Shown here: piece by piece, positions 23,200 to 36,363 of the stretch
Layout: each line of letters starts with the position of its first letter
Position numbering within the stretch: the first letter of the stretch is position 1
NCBI GenBank assembly: GCA_003254925.1
Contig: QANZ01049188.1
Span: 300,919-364,918, forward strand
Direction: 5' to 3'
Source of the DNA: Chamaecrista fasciculata
Taxonomy: Eukaryota; Streptophyta; Magnoliopsida; Fabales; Fabaceae
Length of the DNA: 64,000 nt
Notes under the pieces: generated by a model
Told to the model about the DNA's origin: nothing
Database searches by the model: none
Seen by the model: the letters and a program-made list of their open reading frames with translations, nothing else
Program-made: the position numbers and the translations under genes

Positions 23200-24452
23200 C
23201 AAAACTTCAAATTGATCCCTTATGTAGTGTAGATCTCAAATTGGTCTCTTATGTTTCCTTTATTTCAGATTGGTTAAAGAGTCATTTTGGTCCTAAATAT
23301 ATGTCTTAATGTTCATTTTGGTTCATTATGTTTCAAAATGTTCAAATTGGTCCTAAATGTTTGCAAAATATTTCATTTTGGTTTTAAACTATTGAATATG
23401 ACTTGTTTCAAGTTCAAATGTGACCTGTTTAGAGCTATATATTATTTTGGAAGAGTACTTTTTCTATCAAGTTGAGACCGTCAACAAACGAGGTCAAATC
23501 GGTCCTAAAAGTATACCACTTCTTTCATGGTCAAACAAGCAAAGTTGGTCATATATCTCTCGTTTCAAATTTGAATGCGACAAATTCAGATCTACGAGTT
23601 CCTCGTAACAAGTCCTTTGAACTTGAAACGAAAGACGAGATAAATATGATCAAATTCAATAGTTCGGGACCAAAATGAATCATTTTATCAATATTTAGTA
23701 CCAAAATAGATCATTTTGCCAACATTTAGGAGCAATATGAACATTTTGAAACATAATGGACTAAATTGAACATTAGAGCATACATTTAGGACCAAAATGA
23801 CCCTTTGACCTTTCAGATTAGTCTTGCATGTTTCTATAATTTCTCAAATTAGTCTCAAACCTATTTACGAAACAGAGTTTGACCTAATTTGCTAACGATC
23901 TCAACTAGACAGAGAAAGAACTCTTCAAGAGGTAGCACATAGTTTTGAACTTATTGTACTCGAACTTGAAATGAGAAAAATATGAACAATTTCGCTTGTT
24001 TGGCTATAAAACTAGTTACCCGCTTTTAATACGCGATTTGACTTTTTTTTTACTGCCCAAAGTATTCGTTAAAAGAAATCGTAGCTCTAGATTCGTCCCA
24101 TTCAAACGTGAAACGAGAAAGATATGACCATATTCAATATTTTTTGAACCAATTTGTGAAATTATAAAAATATGTAGATTAATCTAAAACAAATAAAACA
24201 TAAGAAATTAACTTAACTTAAAATCTTCCCCATATCAACAAGTGTTTGATGTAGTGATAAGCGAGCTGCACCCTAGATTGAGGGATCTAAGTTCAAGCCG
24301 TGGAATCGACATTGTTGAGAGGGCTTTAATTGTTCACTCTTGGCCCAAATGAGATTAGTGTTTGCTTAGACCGTTACACATAGGTGCCCATTATTTCTAC
24401 CGAAAAAAAAAATCATCCCATACATAAAAGGACTAATTTGAAGTTTCAGAAT
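23200..24452. mobile_element. Nested fold-back repeats
   Basis: The outer arms are 'aaaacttcaaattgatccctta' type sequence at about 23203 and its inverse near 24425-24445. An inner fold-back occupies about 23272-23810, with 'gtcattttggtcctaaat' at the left and its reverse complement at the right. The inner family matches the insert at 16885-17227 and partly 58590-58800. Boundaries are approximate and no clear target duplication was read. Confidence 0.55.
24240..24415 (+). mobile_element. tRNA-derived SINE-like element
   Basis: A region near 24252 (GTAGTGATAAGCGAGCTG) resembles an internal RNA polymerase III A box, and AGTTCAAGCCG near 24291 resembles a B box with about 30 bp between them. The unit ends in a poly-A run at about 24404-24413. 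This layout and length are typical of plant SINEs. No target duplication was identified with confidence, and the boxes deviate from consensus, so the copy is probably inactive. Confidence 0.55.
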
Positions 24453-24812
24453 TTGTAGGTTAGGATGTTAAGCAAAATCCAAGAATTTCCAAAATTTCTG
24501 TCCTCTCCAACAGGTCAGCAAATATCGATCGCCGCAGCGCCAACCATTTCAGATAAGAAAAATCACTACCGAAAACCCAAGCAACACGTGTCATCCACTC
24601 GATTTTCCCTTAATTTCTCGCTAATTATTTGATCTCACATTTTGTTGAAAATTGAAATATCGTTGAGAGCAAAATCGCACGCAGAGAAGGAGTAGATAGA
24701 GGGGAAAACGGACCAAACTTTTTCTCTCGCTACTCACATTTCAATTGAATCTTAAAGAGAGTGACGAGAGAAGACGCTCGCAGAAACAGGGAAAGAAACA
24801 ACGAAGAAGAAG

Positions 24813-27800
24813 ATGGCTGCAACTTCATTGTGTTCATCTACGGTTCAATCCCAAATTCACGGATTGAGCGGCGGCCTCACGCCTCAAAGAACCTCTCTTT
24901 TTCAACCCCGTTCCTTCACTTTCTCCAGGTGCTTCCTCTATTTCTTGATTTCTTGATTTCTTGATGGGGTTGGAAATTCATTGACTTCTGTGTACTTGGG
25001 GAACCGAATATTTTGATTCGCTACTTTATATTTCCTTTCCCTAAATTCTTTTTACAGATTCTGAATTGTGTCTTGAATCTCTCATACAACTCATACTCTA
25101 TTTCTATTTTCAGAAAATCTTTGAAGAATTAGAAAAGAACAAGAAAGTATCTTTGAATTGATAGTTTAAAGTTCTTGAAAATGTTAGATTCTGAGCTTTG
25201 TTGAATAGGCTGCAGTTCTTGTACTTGTTTGAGTTCCAAAACTTATGCATGTAGATGAATAAGTATTATTGATGTGTGTCTGTGTTGTTAAAATGTCACA
25301 GCGAGCGCACAAGACTTCTTTCATTGTTCCTTTTACTCTGTTAAGTACGCCCTGTGATATTCTAAAGGATATTGTATCTTCTTTTATTTGCTTTAATTAC
25401 TTGCTATTTGATGATTTTAGGAGGAAACTAACAACTGTGGTGAAGGCTACATCCCGTGTAGACAAGTTCTCGAAAACCGATATCATTGTCTCTCCATCCA
25501 TTCTTTCAGCTAACTTTGCAAAATTGGGAGAACAGGTTCTATATTATATTTTAATTTCTGCCACCTGTATCCAGAATTTTTTTTTATTATACTACTACAC
25601 GATAAGGACATAAGAGTGTTTCAAGTACCTGATATAGCTACCTATAATGTACAATTCTTAATCAGCTTATCAAGTTTCATAGTAAATCAGTCATTTTGTT
25701 TATTAGATGAATTTTCAGCCATTCATAAATGTTGGAGTTTTTGCTCTTATTTTGTCTAGGTAAAAGCAGTGGAATTGGCAGGTTGTGATTGGATTCATGT
25801 TGATGTAATGGATGGCCGTTTTGTTCCAAACATTACAATTGGACCTCTAGTGGTTGATGCCTTGCGTCCTGTGACCGATCTTCCTTTGGATGTGCACTTG
25901 GTATTCATCCGTTTATAAAAATTAAATTAAGCTGATATTGCATACTTAGTTCTCTTTCTGATGCACATTAGAGTACTGCAGATGATTGTTGAACCTGAAC
26001 AGCGAGTCCCAGATTTTATCAAGGCAGGAGCTGACATAGTCAGTGTTCATTGTGAGCAATCTTCCACCATCCATTTGCATCGAACAGTTAATCAAGTAAG
26101 ACTTTCCTATGCTCTTGTATGTATTCAGCAATATCACTGCATGCAGTTGAAACCTTTTTAAAGTCAGAGTGACCAAAGGAGCATCAAAATTAATATACCA
26201 GTATAAAATATAATTTAAGAATTTCTTCTTTTCAGGGACTTTGTAATCATCACATATACTATTGGTATTATGAGTTAAAAGTTCAAGATATAAAAACCTT
26301 CCCTTTTTCTGTAGTCTTACAGTTTTGTTCCTGATCCGAATGCATAATGATAAAATTACTTCTCTGCTCTTTTTTTCTTTCCTTTTATGGGACTTTTGGG
26401 TTTGTAATCACCTAGTACTTTAGTAGTAAAAATTTGTCAATCCTTTTTCCTGATGTGGTAAATTGTTTGTCTTCCATCCAATTTATCATCCGAAGATGCT
26501 AAATCAAAAGTGCCTAGTTAGATGTTATCCCTTGCCAGAAGCTATGGTTGTTACATGGCATGAAAGAAAAGGGATGATTACACTGGTGTTTTCCATTCCT
26601 AGGTATCTTGACTTGGATATATGCTTTGAAATTTTCTCGTTTACGTGTTTCGAACAAATGCAAAAGGTTAACATAGAGAGGACAATTGGTATGTGGTAAT
26701 TTGTAAAAGTTGACACTTGACAGGTCCTTTCATCTAGGGATTCCAGATGCCCAGATTCTCATATTTTTTGGGAGTAATCATGTGCCTTCAAGTATCTTGA
26801 ATGCCGGTGTTTTAGTTATATAACTGTGTATCATACACATTCACCTAACTTAGGTGTAAAAGATTATCAACAATCCTAGATGTCTAGATGAAAATGACTG
26901 TTTGGCGCACAGCTTTATAAGGTCTTTTATTGGAAGTATCTGTTCTAAATTGTAGATATCTTTTCCAGCACCACTGATTCTTGTATGATGCAGACAAGTT
27001 GTTTGAATGCTGTCATCTAGGAACTGGAAACTAAAATTATAATTTGTTCATTAGAAGCAATTGGTTCAGTTTTTTGATTTGTTTGTTTTATATATACATT
27101 TGACCGTATCCTCTTGGTTCAGATAAAAAGCCTGGGAGCTAAAGCTGGCGTTGTCCTAAATCCTGCTACCCCACTAATTACCATCGAATACGTTCTTGAT
27201 GGTGAGCCCTTGCTGTTATCTTTTCTATTTTAGTTTCAATTTGAGATCGTCAATGATGTTAATTATGGATTTATTAGTTCCTTGTAGGCTTCTTGCAACT
27301 TGTAAGCATTTAGCCATTAAAAAAACATTAGCAAAGTGGAAGCTGTCAAAATATGAATTCCGTGATTGAACAAATCAATGTGCTAAATATTAGCTCTATT
27401 GCATAGAAGAGTATATTTTTGAGATAGGAGGAATGACATATAGGAAACTTTGTTTCTGTTTTTTGAGTCTACTTGTTAAGGGAACGGTTACATTTATACT
27501 TAATATAGAGACAGAAGACAGTGTGACACAGCAACTTAGTAGCTATAAAAGATAGTAAGATGTTTGTTGCTATATTTGAAAATGCAATATTCTCACACAG
27601 CATATTTTAATTTTCGGGTGAATTAACAGTTTAACGCTCCATTTCTAATTTGTTGTCAAAGCATGATAATTTGTTTATGCCTTATTTTCATATTTGACTA
27701 GTTTAACTTTTCTGTCAATGTACAAAATTGAGCATCTATTACCTTTTAACTAGTTTAATCTTCATTCTTCTGATTATTATGTATTTCTACAAAAGAAGTA

Positions 27801-28662
27801 TGATAAACTTACCAGTAAATTTGATATTTCTTTGAGAAGGTTTTAATTATATGAACAAAGTTGATTGAAGTCATTGTATCTTGTTTTAAGCTTTGGTGTA
27901 ATGTGTTATTTCTTTTGTTCTCTTTATTCTAACTCATTAAATTTATGTTGGCAGTGGTTGATTTGGTCTTAATCATGTCCGTAAACCCTGGTTTTGGCGG
28001 CCAGAGTTTTATTGAGAGCCAAGTAAAGAAAATTTCTGATTTGAGAAGATTATGTGCGGAAAAGGTATGATGCAACCACTGACTTCTGTTTTCTTTGTTT
28101 CTTGAAACTTTTATTCTTTGCATAAATTTAAGTGTTTGTGTGTGTTTAATGCACTTCAAATTGTCTTTTCTTTATTTGTTAGGGAGTGAACCCATGGATT
28201 GAAGTGGATGGTGGAGTTGGTCCAGCAAATGCTTACAAGGTGCCACAGATATCATTCTATTGTTTGCCATCCTTGTATAATTCAAAGATATCTGTGACTA
28301 ATTCCTTATGCTGAACATATATTTATTAAGGCTCTATTTACCATCTCGGGGATGGTAAAGGGAAAACAAACTACATTTCTAACTCATCATGAACTTCAGA
28401 TTAAATTTTTAATAATTTAATTTATTCTGGTTTGGCAGGTGATTGATGCTGGAGCCAATGCTCTTGTTGCTGGTTCTGCTGTGTTTGGAGCTAAAGATTA
28501 TGCTGAAGGTACAACAAAGATGAAGCCTGTGATAGTATGATCTGATGTATGTCTCACTACATAGAACTAAACGTGGTTTTGACATAATTTCTTGGCTTGA
28601 ACTCATTTGCAGCTATAAGAGGAATCAAAAATAGCAAAAAGCCTCAAGCTGTTGCTGTGTGA
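24813..28662 (+). CDS. RPE: Ribulose-phosphate 3-epimerase, chloroplastic
   Basis: Interconverts ribulose 5-phosphate and xylulose 5-phosphate in the Calvin cycle and the plastid pentose phosphate pathway. Nine exons: 24813-24928, 25421-25535, 25760-25900, 25982-26095, 27123-27201, 27955-28064, 28183-28239, 28439-28508 and 28613-28662, all with GT/AG introns and matching phases, give 283 residues, the usual plant length. The first 45-50 residues are Ser/Thr/Arg-rich and resemble a chloroplast transit peptide. TIM-barrel signatures: [32 protein letters not shown] (metal and catalytic Asp near 92), [17 protein letters not shown] (199-210) and EVDGGVGP with the second catalytic Asp near 234. The reading frame is intact. 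Confidence 0.97.
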
Positions 28663-29668
28663 AATGTTTCCCAGAAATCGTCTTCTTTTTGTACTCCAAT
28701 GTAAGTTATATTTTCACTCCCATAAGGGGCTTCTCCTTTAAATTTCGGTGCATCAAGAATGGCTAGTACATGTTCTTCAATTTGATACATCTTTGTATAA
28801 TGTAGTACTTGCTTCTCAATTATCATATTAATCTTATGAATAATTAGTCACAATACTTAATGTAAGGAGCTTTTACCGAGCATAGTTCCATCTTGTTCTC
28901 ATTTTGCAGACAATAATATTCCTTAATAAGCTGGTATGTTGGACATCTTTATGTCTTGCTCTTCTATCCGGAATCTCCAGTAAGGCTGCTTCTACTGCTG
29001 CTGCTGCAAGGCGTTGTGTATCATTTCTTGTAAAGTGTCAAAAACCATTTTCAAGTCAGAGCCATATACTCTGTAGCCTGTATTAGCTTGTAATACTTGT
29101 AAACTGGCTTGCTCCCATTTTGTAAAGCAATTGTATTTTTCACCCATACAAGATCTCTAGAAAACCAGTTGAAATCATGACATGGCCATTTTGCTACATT
29201 CCAAATCCCAGCTATTACTGTGTATCAAATATTCCTTGTACTTATAGACTTTCAGAAAAGTAAGAGCAAAACCTCCATCAACCATGGATGATGAGCCCCG
29301 TGATACTGTGTGCTTTTCATATACAAGCAAGCATGTGAAGCTTATAAATTCGTGTGTATAAGCACATGTGCAATGGAGAAATTCCCTCTCAAAACCCCAC
29401 CCTGTCGAAGCACCAGCAATAGCTCCAGTGGCTGCAACTGGAAATCATTAAAATATATCATTATAGGATTGATAAAAGAGGATTCATGCTTGAGCAACAC
29501 TTCCACACTAACATTGAGCAGCCCCTAAAACAATCGGGATTCAAAATGTTGACAATGCTTTGAATGTAACTTAGCCCTTAATGCAATAATAATAATAATA
29601 ATAATAAACCATGTTTATTACCAATTGCATAAGAGCTCCAAAATTTGCTTGGACATATGGATGACTCT
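28663..29668. other. 3' flank shared by RPE and the convergent PPR gene
   Basis: The RPE 3' UTR and the 3' flank of the minus-strand PPR gene converge here. An (AAT)n microsatellite lies at about 29585-29608. Short plus-strand frames (28904-29086 and 29310-29528) show nothing recognisable. Confidence 0.5.
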
Positions 29669-31075
29669 TCATTGGGTTGAAGGCCTTGGCATGTAACCAT
29701 AAGCTTTCATGCTTCTGATCAAATGCTCAAGAACATTATATATCTCTGTTTTCAAAGGATGATTATCATCCCCAGTTACAAATTCACTAACCGCACTTCC
29801 CACCTCAATCAAACTGCAACCAGGAGATCTTGACTTTCTTATCTGATTTCTGACAGTCATTTTCTTATTCCACATGCCTTTATCAGCGTAAATATTAGAC
29901 ATAGCAACAGAGTCACCCACATAGTCAGGCTCCAATTCAAGTAGCTTATGTCTAACTTCTGCACCTAGCTCTATGTTGCCATGAAGGCTGCATGCCCCTA
30001 ACAAGGTCCGCCACATAACTGCATTGGGCGGCACCGGCATCTCCACGAGGAAGTCATAGGCATCTCCAAGAAGGCCAGCTCTGCAGAAAAGATCCACCAT
30101 ACATCCAAAATGAGGCTCTCTGGGTTGTATACCATAACTTTTAGTCATACTTTTAAAATGGTGCTTCCCTTCCTCTACCAACCCTGCATGACTACAAGCC
30201 ATTAAAACTCCTATGAACGTTACATCATTAGGTACCACATTACAACTAGTAGAATTATTTCTTTTAATATTTCTCCTTGTGTTCATTTCTGAGTAGAGCT
30301 TTAGAGCTTCTTCTGCTTGACCATGCAGGGCATGCCCCACAATCATGGATGTCCAAGTTGTGACATCTTTGTTTGTAATGCCATCAAATAATCTCCTTGC
30401 AGCCATGATGTCCCCACATTTAGCATACATATTTATGAGAGCATTATTCAGGCACAAATCTCTGTTCATCCCTTCTTTCCTTTTAACAAAGGCGTGAATC
30501 CATTCGCCCATTTCCAGCGCTCCGATATCGGCACAGGCCGAGAGAGCAACAGTGAGTGTCACTTGATCAGGCTCCACATTGCTCATTTGCATCTCCCTGA
30601 ACAGCTGCAAGGCTTTTCTGGGTTTCTGGTTTTCTACATAAGCAGAAATCAAAGACGTCCAACTTATAATATTTCTGTCAGGTATTTCATCAAACACTTG
30701 GTGTGCATCACGTAAGTTGCCACATTCAGAGTACAATTTCAGAAGAGATGTCAGGAGTTGAACTATGGTTTCAAACCCAAACTTTATGATGAGGCCATGA
30801 ATCTGATTTCCATGGACAGTGTGCTTCTTGTGGGTGCAAGCTTTGAGGACAAACAAGAAGGAGAAGCTATCAATTGAAGTGGGTGTTTCTCTTAACAAGT
30901 GCCTAAACAGAAGGAGAACCTTGGTGGGGTGGTTGCTATCAAGGTACTTCTTAAGGGCTTGATTTGATTTTGGAGGTTTTAGGTGAACTTGGAAGTCACA
31001 CTTGGGAATTAAGAATGGCTTCCTCACACTCCCATGAATCAATGACAACCTTTTCAAGAATATCATCATCATCAT
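29669..31075 (-). CDS. Pentatricopeptide repeat protein, PLS class with E-type C-terminus
   Basis: Predicted organelle RNA-binding protein. One intronless exon of 468 residues. PLS-type repeats run from about residue 70 to 370, for example DRNIISWTSLISAYVENQKP, PDQVTLTVALSACADIGALE, NALINMYAKCGDIMAARRLF and PNDVTFIGVLMACSHAGLVE. These are followed by E/E+-like motifs (MWRTLLGACSLHGNIELG, then VAMSNIYADKGMW). There is no DYW deaminase domain. From memory the closest Arabidopsis protein is At1g74400, which has the same length class and C-terminus. The N-terminus is basic and could be a mitochondrial or plastid presequence. The start is the first of four consecutive ATG codons. The gene is head-to-head with the exonuclease gene 920 bp away. 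The RNA target is unknown. Confidence 0.93.
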   Translation of the reverse strand: MMMMIFLKRLSLIHGSVRKPFLIPKCDFQVHLKPPKSNQALKKYLDSNHPTKVLLLFRHLLRETPTSIDSFSFLFVLKACTHKKHTVHGNQIHGLIIKFGFETIVQLLTSLLKLYSECGNLRDAHQVFDEIPDRNIISWTSLISAYVENQKPRKALQLFREMQMSNVEPDQVTLTVALSACADIGALEMGEWIHAFVKRKEGMNRDLCLNNALINMYAKCGDIMAARRLFDGITNKDVTTWTSMIVGHALHGQAEEALKLYSEMNTRRNIKRNNSTSCNVVPNDVTFIGVLMACSHAGLVEEGKHHFKSMTKSYGIQPREPHFGCMVDLFCRAGLLGDAYDFLVEMPVPPNAVMWRTLLGACSLHGNIELGAEVRHKLLELEPDYVGDSVAMSNIYADKGMWNKKMTVRNQIRKSRSPGCSLIEVGSAVSEFVTGDDNHPLKTEIYNVLEHLIRSMKAYGYMPRPSTQ

Positions 31076-31295
31076 TATCTGCTATTAGTTCCTTGAAAAC
31101 ATCATGTGTCTATCATGTGCTACATCGTCAAATGTCTTTAGAATTGCGTATCTGCATTTCTAGTGTTGATTTGATTTCACTAAGGTGTCCTTGCAGCATT
31201 TGTTAGAAGGATGACAATGACTTTGGATATTTTGAGTATCTCATGAATCATGATACTGGATCAACACAAAAGAATGATAGGAATAACAGAATCCA

Positions 31296-31752
31296 ACTCA
31301 ATTGGCACGCACATATTCGCATCAACTAAGATTGGAATAACGAAAAATGATATTAAAATATATAATTATTATTCATTGAAACCAAAAAGGCAAGGGTTGC
31401 CTTTGCACACAATTAAAGTTTTCCTCAAACTTGGTCTCTAATCTCTATAGGTAGCCTATGCCTCTAATTTTGCTTCCATGTAGGAAAGGCATGAGATACC
31501 TAGATTGCATTCCCATTCAACCTCATCCATGGGTTTCCCAAAGTTGAAAAACACATATTACATACAAGATTTTCTTATTAATCAACAAAAACGCAATCTA
31601 TTCTATTTAAATTTTAATGTTTATCAACATTTTCTCATTGACAATTTCACTTAAAACTCTTGCAATATTTATTTATCGCAGTGCTTTATAATTTATACTT
31701 ACAACTAATGCGAATTTTTTTGGGTTTGGATGCGAATATGTGCCAATTGAGT
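31296..31752. mobile_element. Putative 457-bp MITE in the PPR-NEN intergenic region
   Basis: Inverted termini ACTCAATTGGCACGCACAT (31296) and, on the minus strand, ACTCAATTGGCACATATTC (31752), which correspond over 27 bp once a 4-bp length difference is allowed. No target duplication is evident and the interior is AT-rich. It sits in the bidirectional promoter region of the PPR and exonuclease genes. Confidence 0.5.
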
Positions 31753-31997
31753 TTATCTTCCGTGACGGCACGTGAATGGGCCTATCTAAGCCCAATAAGA
31801 AAACCATGCTTACGAAGCAATCTTCGTTGATAAATACGACATTGCTTGTTTCCGCGTTTCATTCATACTCATAAATCTCAAAATCTCTCATAAATCTTTC
31901 TTCTTCTCTAAGACTCTGAAAATTGAACCAGGTGTTCCCGCTTCAACATTTTGAAGTTTAATTTTAACTCTCGCTCGCAGCTTCTTGGAATTTCACG

Positions 31998-34900
31998 ATG
32001 GATCCCGCCGCCGAAGATCGATCGGAAATTGTGTTCTTCGACGTGGAAACCACCGTGCCGACCCGACCCGGTCAGCGATTTGCGATTCTGGAGTTCGGAG
32101 CCATCTTGGTTTGCCCCAGGAAGCTCACGGAGCTCCAATTCTACTCCACTTTGGTCCGACCCGCTAACCCGTCTCTCATCTCACCCATTTCCGAACGTTG
32201 CAATGGCATTACCGCCGCTGCTGTTGCCACCGCTCCTACTTTCGCCGACATTGCCGATACGGTTTACGACCTTCTTCATGGTTTCTTCTCTCTCTCTCTC
32301 TGTTTCTAATTTCTATGCTTTGTAATTCAGCAAATGAAGAGAAAAAGAACGAAAACTCAAAATTGTGCTTTTTTTTTTGAAGTATTAAAAAATTTTGTTT
32401 GAGCTATTATAAAAAAAAGTCATGTCACCTGACACCTATCTGCTTGAGTTAGTTTTCCTTGCTTTTATTCGAGCACTTGAAAAGACGTCAAAGCTATTTC
32501 TTACTTTAGTTTTATGCTAAATAATTTATTGTGTACGTCTATCTCTCTCCTATTTCTATCGGGAAATATAAAAGAAAAAAATTATTCATCACATCATACA
32601 CATTTTGATCCAATGGTGATTAAGGTAGATAGCTGAAGCAATTTCCTTCTAACTTTTGCCCCTTTTAAAGATTCGTGAGAATATGCAGAGAGTTGAATTA
32701 CATAATTGCATCTGATATATTTGACTTGAGATTGTAAGTGCTATGCCGAAACAATTAGATATGATGTATTTATCTTGGGATTTGTACATGATTTAAAGTG
32801 TTTGGACACCTCAGCTCCTAGTAGCACTTCCCATAAAATTATCCAAGTTGGCCTATTCTCCAATATTTAATGTTAAATGGAACAGCATGGTAATTTAACT
32901 TTTGGAGTTCATATTTTATGGATAATATGACATAGACCAAATAGCCTTGTGGTAAAAATTGAACTAGATGAAACAAATTGAAAAGGTGCGTTAAAAGTTG
33001 AAATCTGTCCTTTTTTTTTTCCTAAGTAATTGACTAGTAAAATGGCTCCACTGTTTTAGATTTTGATTTCTTCTCTTCTGATTCTTGTGTAGAACGGATT
33101 TGGGCTGGCCATAACATCATAAGATTTGACTGTGTTCGCATCAAAGATGCATTTGCTGAGATTGATCGGCCCGCACCAGAACCCAAGGGTACTATTGACT
33201 CGTTAGTTTTGCTAACTCAAAAGTTTGGAAGAAGAGCTNTTTTATGGATAATATGACATAGACCAAATAGCATTGTGGTAAAAATTGAACTAGATGAAAC
33301 AAATTGAAAAGGTGCATTAAAAGTTGAAATCTGTCCTTTTTTTTTCCTAAGTAATTGACTAGTAAAATGGCTCCACTGTTTTAGATTTTGATTTTCTTCT
33401 CTTCTGATTCTTGTGTAGAACGGATTTGGGCTGGCCATAACATCATAAGATTTGACTGTGTTCGCATCAAAGATGCATTTGCTGAGATTGATCGGCCCGC
33501 ACCAGAACCCAAGGGTACTATTGACTCGTTAGTTTTGCTAACTCAAAAGTTTGGAAGAAGAGCTGGTAACATGAAGGTATGGCTCATACCATTTGTACAT
33601 TTTGGATGGTGATTTATCTCTATTGAATGAAGGACTAAGGAGCTTACTTATATAAGAACTACATTTTGGAAATGTTCTGCTAATTTAAAAAGTATTTTGT
33701 CATTTAACCAGAACTCTGGAGGCGTTTTCATGATCTTTTGGTGTTCTTTAAATGGATCTGTTTATAAGAATGCACTCCATATTAAGTATTAAAATCCATA
33801 TAAAGAAGGAGCTTTTGACTGATATTTCTCATTTAATCAAAATAATAGTGTTGTATATTATTCTTTTCACAGATTTTCTTTTGTACCTTTCCCTCGATAG
33901 ATTCATGTATATGTACATATACCATACCAATAACAAATGGAACTTGGTGGAGGGTCCATATTCCATTGACTTGGCTTATGTACCTGATTTTACTTAAGAT
34001 TGCTCCACCCACCTCCTTCCACCTATTTCTGCTTTTAGGTTAGGGAGAGGGGAGTAGAGAAGGAAAAGAGTTTGGCATAGTTTGGCTTTGACAAAAGACA
34101 TGGTGGTTTTGTATCTCCTTGGGCTTCAGCACTGTTAAATTTTAAGTGGTGGTTCTTCCATTTTGTGAAACTTGGGATAAGAATTTTCTGTATTGTCATG
34201 CCTTAAACTCCGTCCCAAGGAAAAAAGAAAGGGAAGAAATAAGAGAAACAATTTAAGTATTTATCAGCTTATGTTGGATTCAAGTATCACTTATTCGTAC
34301 TATTACTGCAGATGGCCACTCTTGCGTCATATTTTGGGCTTGGACAGCAGACACATAGGTTCTGTCTTAATCCATGGAATTTTTAAGTTTATGCCTTATT
34401 GTGAGCTTGCCATAGGTCTTGTTTTTCCTAACTTTTTCAACAACAAATTTTCAGGAGTTTAGACGATGTCCGGATGAATCTAGAAGTTCTCAAATACTGT
34501 GCAACTGTTCTATTCTTGGTAAGATTTTAATTTAAAGAATTTCATTATGTACTTGTTCTATTCTAGGATACTAATGAAATATTAGGCTAGGAAAATTAAT
34601 GTCAGTTCTGCAAGAATCTCGAATTCTCCATAATATTTCAAGAAAATTTTACAGTTACAGTTGTGCGCTTGTGTTGATTCTCATTTGGGGTATTTGGTAA
34701 TATGACAATATTTTGAAGCTAGTGGCAGATGCTAATAATAATTGGCTAGTAGTATTGTCCACTTTGACGAGCCTTGTAAAACATGATGATTCTTTTCCTT
34801 CCTACCTTGGTTCAATTTCACCAAGTAATGAATTCAGATGTAACTCTTTAAACCCTAGATCCTAATTTAATAATATGATTTCTCTGTCCATACAGGAATC

Positions 34901-36363
34901 AAGTCTTCCAGATATATTCACAGAGAATTGCTGGGTTTCTCCTAATGCTGTAACAAGAAGTCGTAGTAATGGAAAACCTTTACCAGTAAAAAGGGAATCC
35001 CTGTTACCTGCATCCCCTGCAAGCCAATCTGACGAAAACCATCCAACATTGTCTCTTCCAACATCCAGCTCATCCAGCTCAGAGGGGGCGGACTCACATA
35101 TGGCAGATGCTTTTGACTTAAGTTCTCTCTGTGATGAAATAAAAAGAGAATCAGTCCAACCAGATAATGATGAAAAACACATTCAAGATTCACCTCAAAC
35201 TACATCTTCTTTAGCTGCGTCATCTGAGTCTTGCAGTAGCTCTACTGTTGTTTTAGAGCTTGATGACATGTTAATCCCCTCTATTAGCGCATCTCTATTT
35301 CCATTATTTGGTAGCATTCGAAGGATAGAATTATTGCACAATGGTTCCCGCTTTCATGTTAGTTGTGCTGGATTGAAAGTACGGTTTGGAATAAGCACAA
35401 AATTTGCTGATTCAGCTGGCCGACCAAAGTTGAATTTTGTGGTTGATGCATCATCCAGTTTATCCAAGGTACTTGATGCTTGTGATAATGTTGCACAGAA
35501 TTTATCTTCGGAGTCTGGCAGCAGCTCTGATTGGAGGCCACTTGTTATCAGAAAAGAGGGCTTCTTCAACTATCCCACCTTACGATTGCAGTAAGTTTGT
35601 ATCCTTAACATATATTCTTTATGATCAATAGAGATCACTGCCTCACTTAAGCAAGACTATTGGATAATACACAATTATTTCAAGATTAGTTTTTTAATTT
35701 TCTGCTTTCCACATAATTAATCATGTTAGGAATAGGGTATAGGATTTTAAAACTTTCACCTGTTCAAATTATGGAAATGATCGTTGGGGTCTCTGTTATG
35801 GAGTTGTAGAATACTATCAACTGATTGAGAAATCAATCCAGAATTTCCTTTCATGACTTTCTTATTGATTAAACTTATTGCACTAACACATGAAGATTTT
35901 GTCCACAACCCAACACAGTCAACACCTATCATTGAGTCCTTCAAAGAAGTTCATCCAATTTTAGTATTTTATTGTAGAACTTAGTAGCAAACACTTTGAA
36001 ACTGCACATGACATAAACTTTTTGCTTATCATATTGGGAAACAGTCAAGGTAATTAGTATGAATGTGAGCCTTTTGAAATTACCCTGCTTGAGAATCTCA
36101 CTAATTTTTGTAAATATTGACATTTCAGTATCCCTACAGCAGTATGTGGGGACGTTGCCATATATGCCACCGAGATATACCAAAGGGATTCATCAGGCAC
36201 GGTTCAAAGATTGCTCTTTAGTAAGTTTGATGCCGCAGAACTCGGTACATTGTTCATGCCTGGGACATTTGTTGATGCAGTCTTCTCCTTAGATGCATAT
36301 GACTATCAACAGAGTGCTGGGATTAGATTGGTTGCCAAAAGATTGACCATTCATTCCAATTAG
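31998..36363 (+). CDS. NEN-type DEDDh exonuclease domain protein
   Basis: Plant exonuclease of the NEN1/NEN2 type; in Arabidopsis the family acts downstream of NAC45/86 in sieve-element enucleation. Exons: 31998-32280, 33419-33576, 34312-34358, 34455-34518, 34896-35590 and 36129-36363, all in phase, give 493 residues, close to the family length. Exonuclease motif I is FFDVETTVP (Asp15, Glu17), motif II GHNIIRFD (Asp107), motif III HRSLDD (His162, Asp167), so the catalytic set is complete. A Ser-rich linker follows, then a conserved C-terminal region ending YDYQQSAGIRLVAKRLTIHS. Exon 2 is present twice around an assembly gap (see the separate entry). I used the downstream copy because only it has a splice donor. 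Which NEN paralogue this is remains open. Confidence 0.93.
32914..33564 (+). repeat. Duplicated exon 2 of NEN across an assembly gap
   Basis: The 325 bp at 32914-33238 recur at 33240-33564, separated only by one N at 33239. The copies differ by a few substitutions and by homopolymer lengths (for example 10 versus 9 T after 'ctgtcc'). The first copy contains exon 2 from its acceptor (33093) but is cut at 'gaagagct' before the donor. The second is complete. This looks like two alleles placed in series by the assembler, not a real exon duplication. Confidence 0.85.
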
